This document shows positions 1 to 6,927 of a stretch of DNA of 13,142 nt, piece after piece. Positions within the stretch are counted from its first letter, which is position 1; the number at the start of each line of letters is the position of its first letter. This DNA is from Acholeplasmatales bacterium (GTDB lineage Bacteria > Bacillota_I > Bacilli_A > Acholeplasmatales > Anaeroplasmataceae), in NCBI GenBank assembly GCA_024681175.1, contig JAILBI010000072.1:1-13142 (forward strand). Reading direction: 5' to 3'. The notes under the pieces were generated by a model. The model saw nothing but the letters and a program-made list of their open reading frames with translations. It was not told the origin of the DNA and did not search any database. A program made the position numbers and the translations under genes.

Positions 1-86
1 GTCATCGCGAGTTAAAGGTAGGCTTACCTTTTTACATTTTTCTCTTAATACCTCTGCGCCTTCTTTTTTAATATCACATTCATAAT
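1..86 (-). repeat. Left arm of 86-bp perfect inverted repeat (copy of def 5' end)
   Basis: This segment is the exact reverse complement of 178-263, with position i pairing with 264-i. There is no mismatch over 86 bases, and pairing stops at 87/177. It therefore carries codons 2 to about 30 of peptide deformylase on the minus strand, running out of the window. On the minus strand the copied frame has no start codon: going upstream it meets a TAG within a few codons. It is thus a fragment rather than a second working gene. An assembly or amplification chimera at a contig edge is the simplest cause. Confidence 0.97.
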
Positions 87-148
87 TACACTCCTATATC
101 ATTTTAACACATTAAAAAAAATAATTAATAATAATTTATTAAAATATA

Positions 149-157
149 TGATATAAT
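149..157 (+). promoter_or_regulatory. Possible extended -10 promoter of def
   Basis: TG-A-TATAAT forms a perfect extended -10 element, with TATAAT at 152-157. No convincing -35 is seen at the usual distance. Initiation about 7 bases downstream would leave a leader of only about 10 bases before the ATG at 174, with the ribosome binding site right at the 5' end. That is unusual, so the true promoter may lie elsewhere. Confidence 0.4.
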
Positions 158-163
158 CATTTT

Positions 164-169
164 GGTGAT
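164..169 (+). promoter_or_regulatory. GGTGAT ribosome binding site that sets the def start
   Basis: GGTGAT matches the start-proximal half of the canonical AAGGAGGTGATC complement of the 16S tail and lies four bases before the ATG at 174. Upstream TTG (162) and GTG (165) codons in the same frame overlap this site, so they are not the start. Confidence 0.65.
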
Positions 170-173
170 ATTT

Positions 174-788
174 ATGTATTATGAATGTGATATTAAAAAA
201 GAAGGCGCAGAGGTATTAAGAGAAAAATGTAAAAAGGTAAGCCTACCTTTAACTCGCGATGACCTAGCTTGTGCTAAAAGCTTATATGAATATGTAGTAA
301 TAAGCGAAAATGAAGAATTAGTTGAACAATATAAAATAAGACCAGGTGTTGGTATCGCTGCCCCACAAGTTGGAGTTGCAAAAAGAATGTTCGCGATGAA
401 CGCCAACGATTTTTTAGACGAAAAAAGGACTAAATATTGTTACTGTGTAATTAATCCTGAGATTATAGGAAAAAGTGATTTGTTGGTTTATTTACCTGGT
501 GGTGAGGGCTGTTTATCAGTTGATAGAGACACTGAAGGTTTAGTTACACCTCGTGCTTATAAGATTTTAGTTAAATTTGTTCAATTAGATATGAAAACAA
601 ATAGAGTTAAGCACGTAAAGATGGAACTTGAAGGATATCCTGCAATTGTATTCCAACACGAATATGATCATCTAGATGGTATCATGTATGTCGATAAGAT
701 GTATAAGCCTGAAGAATTAGGTGAAAAAGTACTTCCACTTTATACACTTAATGAAGATGAAGAAGACGAAGAAAAAGAGGAAAAATAA
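174..788 (+). CDS. def: Peptide deformylase, type 2
   Basis: This metalloenzyme removes the formyl group from the N-terminal Met of new proteins in the cytoplasm at the ribosome exit. All three family motifs are present, counted from the ATG at 174: GVGIAAPQ (58-65), EGCLS (111-115, metal ligand Cys113) and HEYDH (162-166, ligands His162 and His166, catalytic Glu163). At 204 residues, with insertions between motifs 1 and 2, it fits the longer Gram-positive type 2 enzymes. It ends in an acidic tail (about 193-204, mostly Asp/Glu) that is not part of the catalytic fold. The ATG at 174 is preferred over in-frame TTG 162 and GTG 165 because GGTGAT sits four bases before it. The gene converges on the next gene and shares a terminator with it. 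Its first codons are duplicated in inverted orientation at the window edge. Confidence 0.96.
   Translation: MYYECDIKKEGAEVLREKCKKVSLPLTRDDLACAKSLYEYVVISENEELVEQYKIRPGVGIAAPQVGVAKRMFAMNANDFLDEKRTKYCYCVINPEIIGKSDLLVYLPGGEGCLSVDRDTEGLVTPRAYKILVKFVQLDMKTNRVKHVKMELEGYPAIVFQHEYDHLDGIMYVDKMYKPEELGEKVLPLYTLNEDEEDEEKEEK
178..263 (+). repeat. Right arm of 86-bp perfect inverted repeat, inside def
   Basis: This is the partner of 1-86 and lies within the coding start of peptide deformylase. The 91-base spacer (87-177) is not palindromic and contains the presumed def promoter and ribosome binding site. Confidence 0.97.
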
Positions 789-803
789 TTTCCTCCTTTT
801 TTT
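777..803. terminator. Bidirectional terminator between def and the YcjF-like gene
   Basis: A seven-base-pair stem, GAGGAAA (777-783) with TTTCCTC (789-795) and loop AATAA, is followed by C and a T run on the plus strand. On the minus strand the stem is followed by a pyrimidine-rich TTTTT stretch. The hairpin overlaps the def stop codon, and both convergent genes end within it. Confidence 0.8.
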
Positions 804-1818
804 ATGCTTCTTGAGCTATTAATTTTTTCTTTTCTTTTATAGGCTTTGACTCTTTTTCTATTTCTTCTATCAATTCTTTTTGTTCTTCTTCATCATTTTC
901 TTCAAGATCAATATTATCTAATAAATCTTGAAGTTTATATTCTTTAATTAGATATTTTTTAGTTTGGAAACCTAATATAACTGTAAATGATGAATTTATA
1001 GCACCTTGAATTGATGAATCAATTAAAGCTCCTACTGCACTACCAACAAATGGAATACCATCAGCTGCCTTGCCAATCTTTTTGGCAACTCCTGTAGATA
1101 TTTTAGATGATGCAGTATTTAAACCATAAGCTGTAATTGAATTTGTAATTACAGTTTTATAAATTTTAGCCATCTTAGCATCACTTGGTCTATATCCATA
1201 TAAGAATACTATGTCTTTAATTAATTTTAATTCATATACTACAACAAATAATGTATCTAATTTTTCAGATTGAGATAAAGCTGTTGAAATACCAATTTTA
1301 GCAGCACAATTTCTAATCATCCTATTAGCTGACTTTTTAACATCTGTTTTATAAATATCAGTCAATAATGTTTTTACTTCTTCGTTATTGTTTGTGTTTC
1401 TTGCAATTGCAAGTTTACCAATCTTATCTGCATCATAAAATGATATACCTTCAGTTTTACTAGTTATATCAATCATTTTATCTGCGATATCGTTACGTAA
1501 CTTCTTATTATATTTTTGAGCTTTTTTTGCATTGTTTGAATCTACATTTGTCACAAATGATTTTAAACTATTAATTTTAACTACAGGAACTATATATAAT
1601 ACTATAAATAATATTACTCCTACTCCTGTACCAGCATAACCTGCATATTTATGAATATCATATAATTTTAATACTATAAAAAATAAACAAGTAAAAATTA
1701 TTACTCCTATTGTTAAAGTAAATAATACTAAAAAGCCTTTAGCAGCTTTTAGGTTTTCTGGTTTAGAATATTTTTCTTGATATTCTTCAAGTGTCATCTT
1801 TTTTTCTTCGCTTTTCAT
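802..1818 (-). CDS. YcjF/DUF697-like membrane protein
   Basis: A 338-residue protein when started at the ATG at 1818. Numbering here follows the longer GTG version, which adds three residues. After a charged N-terminus come two hydrophobic segments (about 31-55 and 62-83) likely to span the membrane, then a basic, helical region. Residues about 185-290 match what I know of the DUF697/YcjF (UPF0283) domain: an Asp-Thr-Leu start, a Leu-Ile-Lys-Asp segment, YGYRPS (210-215) and a Gly-rich stretch with IPFVGSAVGALID. The C-terminus is acidic then basic. In proteobacteria the family is an inner-membrane protein often beside a GTPase (YcjX), which is absent here, so its role is unknown. ATG 1818 is chosen because GGTGA (1824-1828) lies five bases before it; the in-frame GTG at 1827 is part of that site. 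All membrane calls are by eye. Confidence 0.8.
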   Translation of the reverse strand: MKSEEKKMTLEEYQEKYSKPENLKAAKGFLVLFTLTIGVIIFTCLFFIVLKLYDIHKYAGYAGTGVGVILFIVLYIVPVVKINSLKSFVTNVDSNNAKKAQKYNKKLRNDIADKMIDITSKTEGISFYDADKIGKLAIARNTNNNEEVKTLLTDIYKTDVKKSANRMIRNCAAKIGISTALSQSEKLDTLFVVVYELKLIKDIVFLYGYRPSDAKMAKIYKTVITNSITAYGLNTASSKISTGVAKKIGKAADGIPFVGSAVGALIDSSIQGAINSSFTVILGFQTKKYLIKEYKLQDLLDNIDLEENDEEEQKELIEEIEKESKPIKEKKKLIAQEA

Positions 1819-1843
1819 ATCGTTCACCAGCTTTCTTAATACG

Positions 1844-1852
1844 ATTATAACA
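1844..1852 (-). promoter_or_regulatory. Extended -10 promoter of the YcjF-like gene
   Basis: On the minus strand the sequence reads TG-T-TATAAT, a perfect extended -10 element, about 26 bases before the ATG at 1818. The expected start point lies near 1837, giving a short leader that includes the GGTGA ribosome binding site. No clear -35 is visible, as is common for extended -10 promoters. Confidence 0.55.
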
Positions 1853-1903
1853 TCTTTTTTTATTTTCTTATAATTTTTATATAAATAAAAATAAAAAATA
1901 TTG

Positions 1904-1914
1904 TATAATATAAT
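1904..1914 (+). promoter_or_regulatory. Possible -10 region of the permease gene
   Basis: Two overlapping TATAAT hexamers (1904-1909 and 1909-1914) lie in the short divergent gap ahead of the permease. TG directly precedes the first. No good -35 is visible in the A/T-only sequence upstream. The leader to the ATG at 1947 would be about 25-35 bases, too short for a PyrR-type attenuator or a riboswitch. Confidence 0.4.
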
Positions 1915-1946
1915 TTAGAAAATATAACAAAGGAGAACAAAAAACA

Positions 1947-3386
1947 ATGCAAAAATTATTGTATGATGTAAAAGACAAGCCGCCATTTTTTAAAATCATT
2001 GTCTTTTCATTCCAACAGCTTTTGGCAATTCTTGCCGCAACTATTGTAGTACCAGTTATAATAAATAATGGTACAGGAGCTAGTCTAAGCCAATCCGCAG
2101 CTTTATTTGGTGCGGGATGTGGTACACTTGTTTACTTATTATTTACTAAATTTAAAAGCCCAGTATTCTTAGGTTCATCATTTGCCTTCTTAGGTAGTAT
2201 GACAACAGCATTTACGGGTGCCGCTTCTATGAGTATCGGTTATATAGGTTTAATAATAGGTGCTATACTTGCAGGTTTAGTTTATGTACTTTTAGCAATT
2301 ATTATTAAATTTGCCGGAACAGGCTGGATTAACAAAATTATGCCTGCTGTAGTAATTGGACCTACAGTTGCTATCATAGGTTTATCACTTGCAGGAAATG
2401 CAATTGGTGATTTACAAAAGGCTCAAGCAAATACTTCTGTATACGTATGCTTAATCTGTGGTTTAGTTACAATGTTTGTAACAATTATCATTTCTGTATT
2501 TGGTAAAAAATTCTTAAAAGCTATTCCATTTATTATTGGTATTTTAGCAGGATATTTAGTAGCTACTATATTTACATTATTTTCAAATGTTTTAGATAAG
2601 GATGCACTAAAGGTAATTGATTTCAAAATCTTTAATGATTTACAATGGTATCCTAAGTTCACATTCGTTAAAGCCTTTGGAGCTTTTGATAAATTTGATG
2701 GTGCTAAAGACTTCTTCTCATATTTTGGTACTATAGCTGTAGCATATATTCCAGTTGCGTTTGTATGCTTTGCTGAACATATCGCAGACCACAAGAACTT
2801 ATCAACTATTATCGACCATGATTTACTTGAAGATCCAGGTTTATCTAATACATTATTAGGTGATGGTGTTGGTTCTATGGTAGGTGCATTCTTCGGTGGT
2901 TGTCCTAACACAACATATGGTGAATCAGTTGGTTGTGTTGCCATTTCTAGAAATGCATCAATTATTACAATCTTTGTGACAGCTCTTTTATGTATAGTAT
3001 TATCATTTGTCGCACCATTTATTGCACTTCTTGCATCAATTCCTAATTGTGTAATGGGTGGCGTATGTATCGTATTATATGGTTTTATAGCTGTATCAGG
3101 TTTAAAAATGATTCAAAGTACAGATTTAGGCGACAACAGAAATCTATTCGTTGTATCAGTAATTCTAATCATCGGTGTTGGTGGTTTAGTTGTATCATTT
3201 GGTAAAGTTGATATCACAACAGTTGCTTGTGCATTAATTTTAGGTATTATAACAAATATCATTACTCATCTTAAAAAAGATGAACCAGAAGCTTTAAAAG
3301 CTACTGCTAAAGAAGAAACAAATGAATCTACTTCTACTGAAGAAGCCGAAGTTGAAGAAGCTGAAAAACCAGTAGACATAGAATAA
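1947..3386 (+). CDS. uraA: NCS2 family permease, probably uracil transporter
   Basis: An integral membrane nucleobase:proton symporter that brings uracil, or possibly xanthine, into the cell for salvage. The 479 residues are almost wholly hydrophobic apart from the ends, as expected for the 14-helix UraA fold. The N-terminal QQLLAILAATIVVPVII (23-39) is typical of the family. The two substrate-binding glutamates are visible: FAEH (Glu277) and NTTYGES (Glu326). Their 49-residue spacing equals that of E. coli UraA (Glu241, Glu290), and NTTYGE is the form seen in uracil rather than urate/xanthine carriers. LLGDGVG (303-309) is also conserved. An acidic cytoplasmic tail (about 444-479) makes it longer than UraA (429). 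Translation starts at ATG 1947 after AGGAG at 1931-1935. A strong terminator follows. Confidence 0.93.
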   Translation: MQKLLYDVKDKPPFFKIIVFSFQQLLAILAATIVVPVIINNGTGASLSQSAALFGAGCGTLVYLLFTKFKSPVFLGSSFAFLGSMTTAFTGAASMSIGYIGLIIGAILAGLVYVLLAIIIKFAGTGWINKIMPAVVIGPTVAIIGLSLAGNAIGDLQKAQANTSVYVCLICGLVTMFVTIIISVFGKKFLKAIPFIIGILAGYLVATIFTLFSNVLDKDALKVIDFKIFNDLQWYPKFTFVKAFGAFDKFDGAKDFFSYFGTIAVAYIPVAFVCFAEHIADHKNLSTIIDHDLLEDPGLSNTLLGDGVGSMVGAFFGGCPNTTYGESVGCVAISRNASIITIFVTALLCIVLSFVAPFIALLASIPNCVMGGVCIVLYGFIAVSGLKMIQSTDLGDNRNLFVVSVILIIGVGGLVVSFGKVDITTVACALILGIITNIITHLKKDEPEALKATAKEETNESTSTEEAEVEEAEKPVDIE

Positions 3387-3401
3387 TTTAACATAAGAAA
3401 A

Positions 3402-3432
3402 ATTCCTACTTTCATAAGTAGGAATCTTTTTT
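3402..3432. terminator. Bidirectional terminator between permease and EAL genes
   Basis: A perfect 10-base-pair stem, ATTCCTACTT (3402-3411) with AAGTAGGAAT (3416-3425) and loop TCAT, is followed by C and six T on the plus strand. On the minus strand the stem is followed by TTTTTC. It lies between two convergent stop codons and serves both genes. Confidence 0.93.
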
Positions 3433-6097
3433 ATTTTATGACATATTTATCTTTAAATTCTTTCCAAGGAATTGGTTTAGAAAAATAATAACCTTGTATT
3501 GCTTCACAGCCAATACTAGTAAGGTATTCAACGTTTTCTTTTGTTTCAACACCTTCACAAATAGTTGACATCTTCATAAGCTTAATTAAATTAATTAATT
3601 TATCAAGCATAATCTTAACATTATTATTATCTAAATCTAAACAGAAACTCTTATCGAATTTAATAATATCAAAATGAAGCTTAGCCATTGAAACTAAATT
3701 AGAATATCCAGAACCAAAATCATCCATTGATACTTTATAACCATGATCATGTAAATCTTCTATAAATTGAGATATAGTTAATAAATTTTCAAAATACATA
3801 CCTTCAGTTATTTCTATTTCAATTAATTTAGAATCAATATCATATTTATTTCTAATAAATTCAATTCTATCAATATATTCATTGAAATCTTCAACATATC
3901 TTGATACATTTACAGAAATAGGTACAGGTTTTAAGCCTTCATCGATTATATTCCTTTGGTATTTACATACATTTTCAAATACACTATAATCTAATTTTTC
4001 AATTACTCCTTCTTGTTCAAACACAGGAATAAACTGATCTGGGAATAACATCTTTTCATGTTTATAATTCCATCTAGTAAGTGCTTCTGCACCTATAAGC
4101 TTACCATCTTTAGTTGAAATCTTTGGTTGAAGATATAACAAGAATTCATCATTATTTAAAGCTTCATCAATTCTTAAAATCATTTCAGTTCTAAATAATA
4201 ATTGAGCTTTTACATCATCAGAATAATATAATAAGTCTTCTGTCTTATTAAACATTCTTGTGATATTAGCATTAGTCATTGCATCATTTAAAGTATCTGT
4301 TAAAGAATTAGCTAAGAATATACCAATTTGAAGTGATAATTTATGGAAATTGTTCTTCTTAGAGAATTCATCTACGTCCATCTTTAATCTATTCATTAAC
4401 ATAGATATAAAGCCTGTATTATGTCCTTCAATGAATAAGACAAATGGTCCATTAGGATGTTTACCATAAATGACACTTCTATCAAGTTCAAATACAGAAA
4501 CCATTGTCTTAACTAATTCATACATCTTTTTATCACCAATGATTCTTTTTAAGGTTAAAATATTTCTGATATCAATTTCAACAATTGAATATCTGACAAC
4601 ATTGTTGATAACTATTTGATCACTGGCATCACTAAACATCTTAGCGTAGTTGTAACAATTAAATTTAGAATCAAAATATAATGTTCTATAATTAATATCT
4701 TTTAAATAATTCTTTTGTAAAGCTGTAGATATCAATTGTGATATCAACATTAAAGCTTGGAAATTATCCATAGTCCAATGTCTTATACCTGTTGTCATAT
4801 CATATCTAATTAATCCATATGATATACCATTTAACATAAGTTCAAAGGCTATAGAAGCTGTAGTATGATCTACTTCTAATATTTCTTTAAGTGGATGATT
4901 GTCTTCCAGCGCATTTCTATCATCAATTCTAACATAATTTTTAGCACCTAAGGCTTTACCCCAATCAGGTATTATTTTATCAATACAGTATACTGTATGC
5001 TTAACACTAATCTTCGGATTGTACCAAACAACGTGATTTCTTATTCTATGTGATTTAACATTAAGTCTTGCTATAGATACTCTATCGACATAAAAATATC
5101 CACCAACTATACTTATAACTTTATTAAGTGCTTCATCAAAATTCTTTTCATCACCTAATAATTGACTTATATCTGTTATAACTGAATATACGTCATTTTT
5201 AGTTGATACATTGTCAATCTTTACTACTTTATCGTCTATTTTATCGTCTAATGTAACCTTACCACATTTTTCCTCAAGGTACATAATAAAACAGTCTCTA
5301 CCCTTATTTTTGCCTCTTATAAGGGCTTTTTCACATTTCCTTAATAATAATTCATATTCTCCATCTTCAGGGAAACTAGCACTACTTAAAGTAACTGTAA
5401 TAGATATACCTCTTGATTTACAAGTAGGTAAATCTTGTAATGCTTGTTTTAAAGTAAATAAATAATCATGAACTATATCATAATTATCATCTATTTCAGC
5501 AATGATTAAAAATCTGTCTCCACCCACTCTTGAAATAGCACCATTTACACCTAAGAAGTTCTTAGCAGCTGATACTAATTCAATTAATACCATATCACCG
5601 ACAATATTACCGTAAGTTTCATTAATATATTTAAAATTATCTATATCGACAAAAATAATAGAGAATGGTGTTTTAGTTAACATATCGTTTTTAGCTCTAT
5701 TGTCTATATATGACTTAGGCTTAGCTTTAGTCATATTATCAGCTGATTCAACGACATCATCTTTTACTTCTTTAATTGATAATAAATATTCATCTTCTTC
5801 TAATTTAACGATATCATAAATAAAATTAACAGAATGACCATCTACATTTTTATATTCTGCATCTATTTCTAATGTATCTTTAGAAGAGTCAATAGAGTCT
5901 AATATAATTATAGACTTATCAACAAAATCATTTATTAAATTGTATTTTTTTGCAATATATAGGAAAAATTCTTTATAATTATAGTCAACTGTATCATAAC
6001 CATCAAACAATGATATTGTCTTAGTTTTGATATTAAGAGTTGATATTAATATATTGTACAATTCCATATATTTTGAAATAAGTCTTTTATTTCTCAT
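3431..6097 (-). CDS. Multidomain c-di-GMP protein: GGDEF-GAF-GGDEF-like-EAL, probable phosphodiesterase
   Basis: An 888-residue soluble signalling protein with no membrane segment. Domains in order: an N-terminal region resembling a PAS fold (about 20-112); a GGDEF domain (about 135-272) with FVDIDNFK (149-156) but GGDRF (192-196), so the key Glu is Arg and there is no RxxD inhibitory site; a GAF-like region (about 300-462); a second, badly eroded GGDEF-like domain (about 470-630); and a C-terminal EAL domain (about 640-880). The EAL domain keeps every expected catalytic element: EAL (671-673), SVN (728-730), EITE (762-765), DDFGSGYS (792-799), KFDK (813-816), CEGVET (847-852) and QGYYFSKP (868-875). 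The likely role is c-di-GMP hydrolysis to pGpG, with the cyclase-like and GAF modules as sensors; the damaged GGDEF may bind GTP. ATG 6097 follows GGTGAT (6101-6106) by four bases, and a good promoter lies upstream. Confidence 0.92.
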   Translation of the reverse strand: MRNKRLISKYMELYNILISTLNIKTKTISLFDGYDTVDYNYKEFFLYIAKKYNLINDFVDKSIIILDSIDSSKDTLEIDAEYKNVDGHSVNFIYDIVKLEEDEYLLSIKEVKDDVVESADNMTKAKPKSYIDNRAKNDMLTKTPFSIIFVDIDNFKYINETYGNIVGDMVLIELVSAAKNFLGVNGAISRVGGDRFLIIAEIDDNYDIVHDYLFTLKQALQDLPTCKSRGISITVTLSSASFPEDGEYELLLRKCEKALIRGKNKGRDCFIMYLEEKCGKVTLDDKIDDKVVKIDNVSTKNDVYSVITDISQLLGDEKNFDEALNKVISIVGGYFYVDRVSIARLNVKSHRIRNHVVWYNPKISVKHTVYCIDKIIPDWGKALGAKNYVRIDDRNALEDNHPLKEILEVDHTTASIAFELMLNGISYGLIRYDMTTGIRHWTMDNFQALMLISQLISTALQKNYLKDINYRTLYFDSKFNCYNYAKMFSDASDQIVINNVVRYSIVEIDIRNILTLKRIIGDKKMYELVKTMVSVFELDRSVIYGKHPNGPFVLFIEGHNTGFISMLMNRLKMDVDEFSKKNNFHKLSLQIGIFLANSLTDTLNDAMTNANITRMFNKTEDLLYYSDDVKAQLLFRTEMILRIDEALNNDEFLLYLQPKISTKDGKLIGAEALTRWNYKHEKMLFPDQFIPVFEQEGVIEKLDYSVFENVCKYQRNIIDEGLKPVPISVNVSRYVEDFNEYIDRIEFIRNKYDIDSKLIEIEITEGMYFENLLTISQFIEDLHDHGYKVSMDDFGSGYSNLVSMAKLHFDIIKFDKSFCLDLDNNNVKIMLDKLINLIKLMKMSTICEGVETKENVEYLTSIGCEAIQGYYFSKPIPWKEFKDKYVIK

Positions 6098-6151
6098 ATA
6101 ATCACCACTAAATCTTTATTCTCTTTTTTATCGATTTACTCTCTTTATATT

Positions 6152-6179
6152 ATTATACTATAAAAGAAAATATTTTCAA
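6152..6179 (-). promoter_or_regulatory. Promoter of the EAL-domain gene
   Basis: On the minus strand TTGAAA (6179-6174) is separated by 16 bases from TATAAT (6157-6152), a near-consensus housekeeping promoter. Initiation near 6145 would give a leader of about 48 bases to the ATG. It lies downstream of the terminator at 6260-6294, so the gene is transcribed separately from the cluster to its right. Confidence 0.7.
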
Positions 6180-6200
6180 ATTATATAATTTTATATAATT
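6180..6200 (-). promoter_or_regulatory. AT-only tandem decamer upstream of the -35, UP-element-like
   Basis: TTATATAATT occurs twice head to tail at 6181-6200, immediately upstream of the -35 of the EAL-gene promoter on the minus strand. The A/T-only composition and position suit an UP element contacted by the RNA polymerase alpha subunit. In so AT-rich a genome it may also be chance. Confidence 0.3.
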
Positions 6201-6259
6201 ATGATAACCTTTTCATTTCATTAAATAATTTAAAAATAATAGTTTTAGAGAAAAAAGTG

Positions 6260-6294
6260 GCAAAAATAAAAGTCTTAGACATAATCTAAGACTT
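6260..6294 (-). terminator. Rho-independent terminator of the right-hand cluster or of a small RNA
   Basis: A perfect 10-base-pair stem, AAGTCTTAGA (6270-6279) with TCTAAGACTT (6285-6294) and loop CATAA, is followed on the minus strand by TTATTTTTG. On the plus strand only GAATTATT follows, so it works in the minus direction. It ends transcripts arriving from 6399 and beyond and insulates the EAL gene. Confidence 0.85.
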
Positions 6295-6378
6295 GAATTA
6301 TTAAGATGGTGAACCATTCGAGGTAACACCCCGAACCCCTTTACGGTATTAAGCCATTTTCTTAAATTTGGTTCGGAT
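6260..6378 (-). ncRNA. Candidate structured RNA ending in a terminator, family not recognised
   Basis: This compact segment is clearly richer in G and C than its surroundings and lies between the last ORF of the cluster and a strong minus-strand terminator. Minus-strand stems: TTAAGA+TGG (6301-6309) with its partner in 6354-6365; a hairpin of 6317-6323 with 6329-6335 around a five-base loop, complete only on the minus strand through a G-U pair; and a seven-pair stem of 6331-6337 with 6370-6376. The last stem overlaps the hairpin and crosses the outer stem, so the structures would switch or form a pseudoknot. It does not look like tRNA, 5S, SRP, 6S, tmRNA or a c-di-GMP riboswitch. It could be a free small RNA or the 3'-UTR of the cluster. 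A 58-codon ORF running through it (6213-6389) has no ribosome binding site and crosses the terminator. Confidence 0.4.
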
Positions 6379-6398
6379 ACATACAACATATGGTTATA

Positions 6399-6899
6399 TT
6401 AATTTAATACTAAATCTTCAAAGTCATGACTAACGATTGCCTTTGATTCTTTAATTACTTCTTTTACATAATCAACAAAGTAACGTCTACATTTAGAATC
6501 TTTAATAGTAAATGATGGACTATTTGTTTTGCTATGCTCAATAAGATTTTCAACTCCAAAAAGCACATTATTCTTTTCAATAACAAAATTAGATGTGATT
6601 ATTTCTGTCAAATATACTGATACACAATCCAACTTTAAATCATCAATTTTTTCTTTCAATTTTCTACAACCATCTATCGAAGGTGTAATAATTATCATCT
6701 TTCTTCCTTCTTTAACAATGTGGTCACACCAAAAGTCAACAAGGCTATTAGACTTACCTTCAGATAAAAATATTCTATTAGTATAAACAATCAAATCTCC
6801 TGTTTCTTTATGTGAGATTGATTGAATAAGATGATTCAATCATGGCGCCATTGAAACTTTTCCTTTAACTTCAAATTGATTATCAGTGCAATGATTCAT
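6399..6899 (-). pseudogene. Unrecognised gene interrupted by an in-frame TGA
   Basis: A strong AAGGAG (6909-6914) nine bases before ATG 6899 opens a frame that runs 19 codons (MNHCTDNQFEVKGKVSMAP) to TGA at 6840-6842. It continues in the same frame for 146 more sense codons to TAA. Without the TGA it would be a 166-codon product. A TTG directly after the TGA could restart a 146-residue protein, but has no ribosome binding site of its own. The sequence is soluble, with an alternating strand/helix look (GRKMIIITPS at about 44-53 of the TTG version) and a basic CRRYF near the end. I recognise no family. A nonsense mutation, a sequencing error, readthrough, or a leader peptide with reinitiation are all open. 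The next gene upstream ends 28 bases before this ATG, so the two are probably cotranscribed. Confidence 0.6.
6819..6842 (-). other. Nine-base-pair hairpin whose base is the in-frame TGA
   Basis: On the minus strand TGATTGAAT and ATTCAATCA form a perfect stem around the loop CATCTT. The first three bases are the interrupting TGA itself. The 10-base palindrome ATGGCGCCAT (6842-6851) abuts it on the 5' side. Confidence 0.6.
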
Positions 6900-6927
6900 T
6901 TTCTTTCTCTCCTTACATTATAGTGTT

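Noticed and set aside
179..406. 75-codon open frame on the minus strand within def
   Set aside because: It is the antisense of the conserved deformylase motifs, has no ribosome binding site, and its sequence is explained by the coding strand.
2423..2944. 173-codon open frame on the minus strand inside the permease gene
   Set aside because: The plus-strand frame encodes the conserved NCS2 core with both binding glutamates. The antisense frame has no initiation signals and no family features.
6301..6376. Possible 5S rRNA, T-box or c-di-GMP riboswitch
   Set aside because: A few short strings recall 5S rRNA, but length, helices and the conserved GCCGAAC context do not fit. The T-box AGGGTGG element and the GEMM core are absent, and the gene after the terminator has its own promoter.
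6213..6389. 58-codon minus-strand ORF through the structured intergenic segment
   Set aside because: There is no ribosome binding site, it crosses a strong terminator, and its composition (Leu/Arg/Phe runs) reflects the hairpin sequences rather than a protein.
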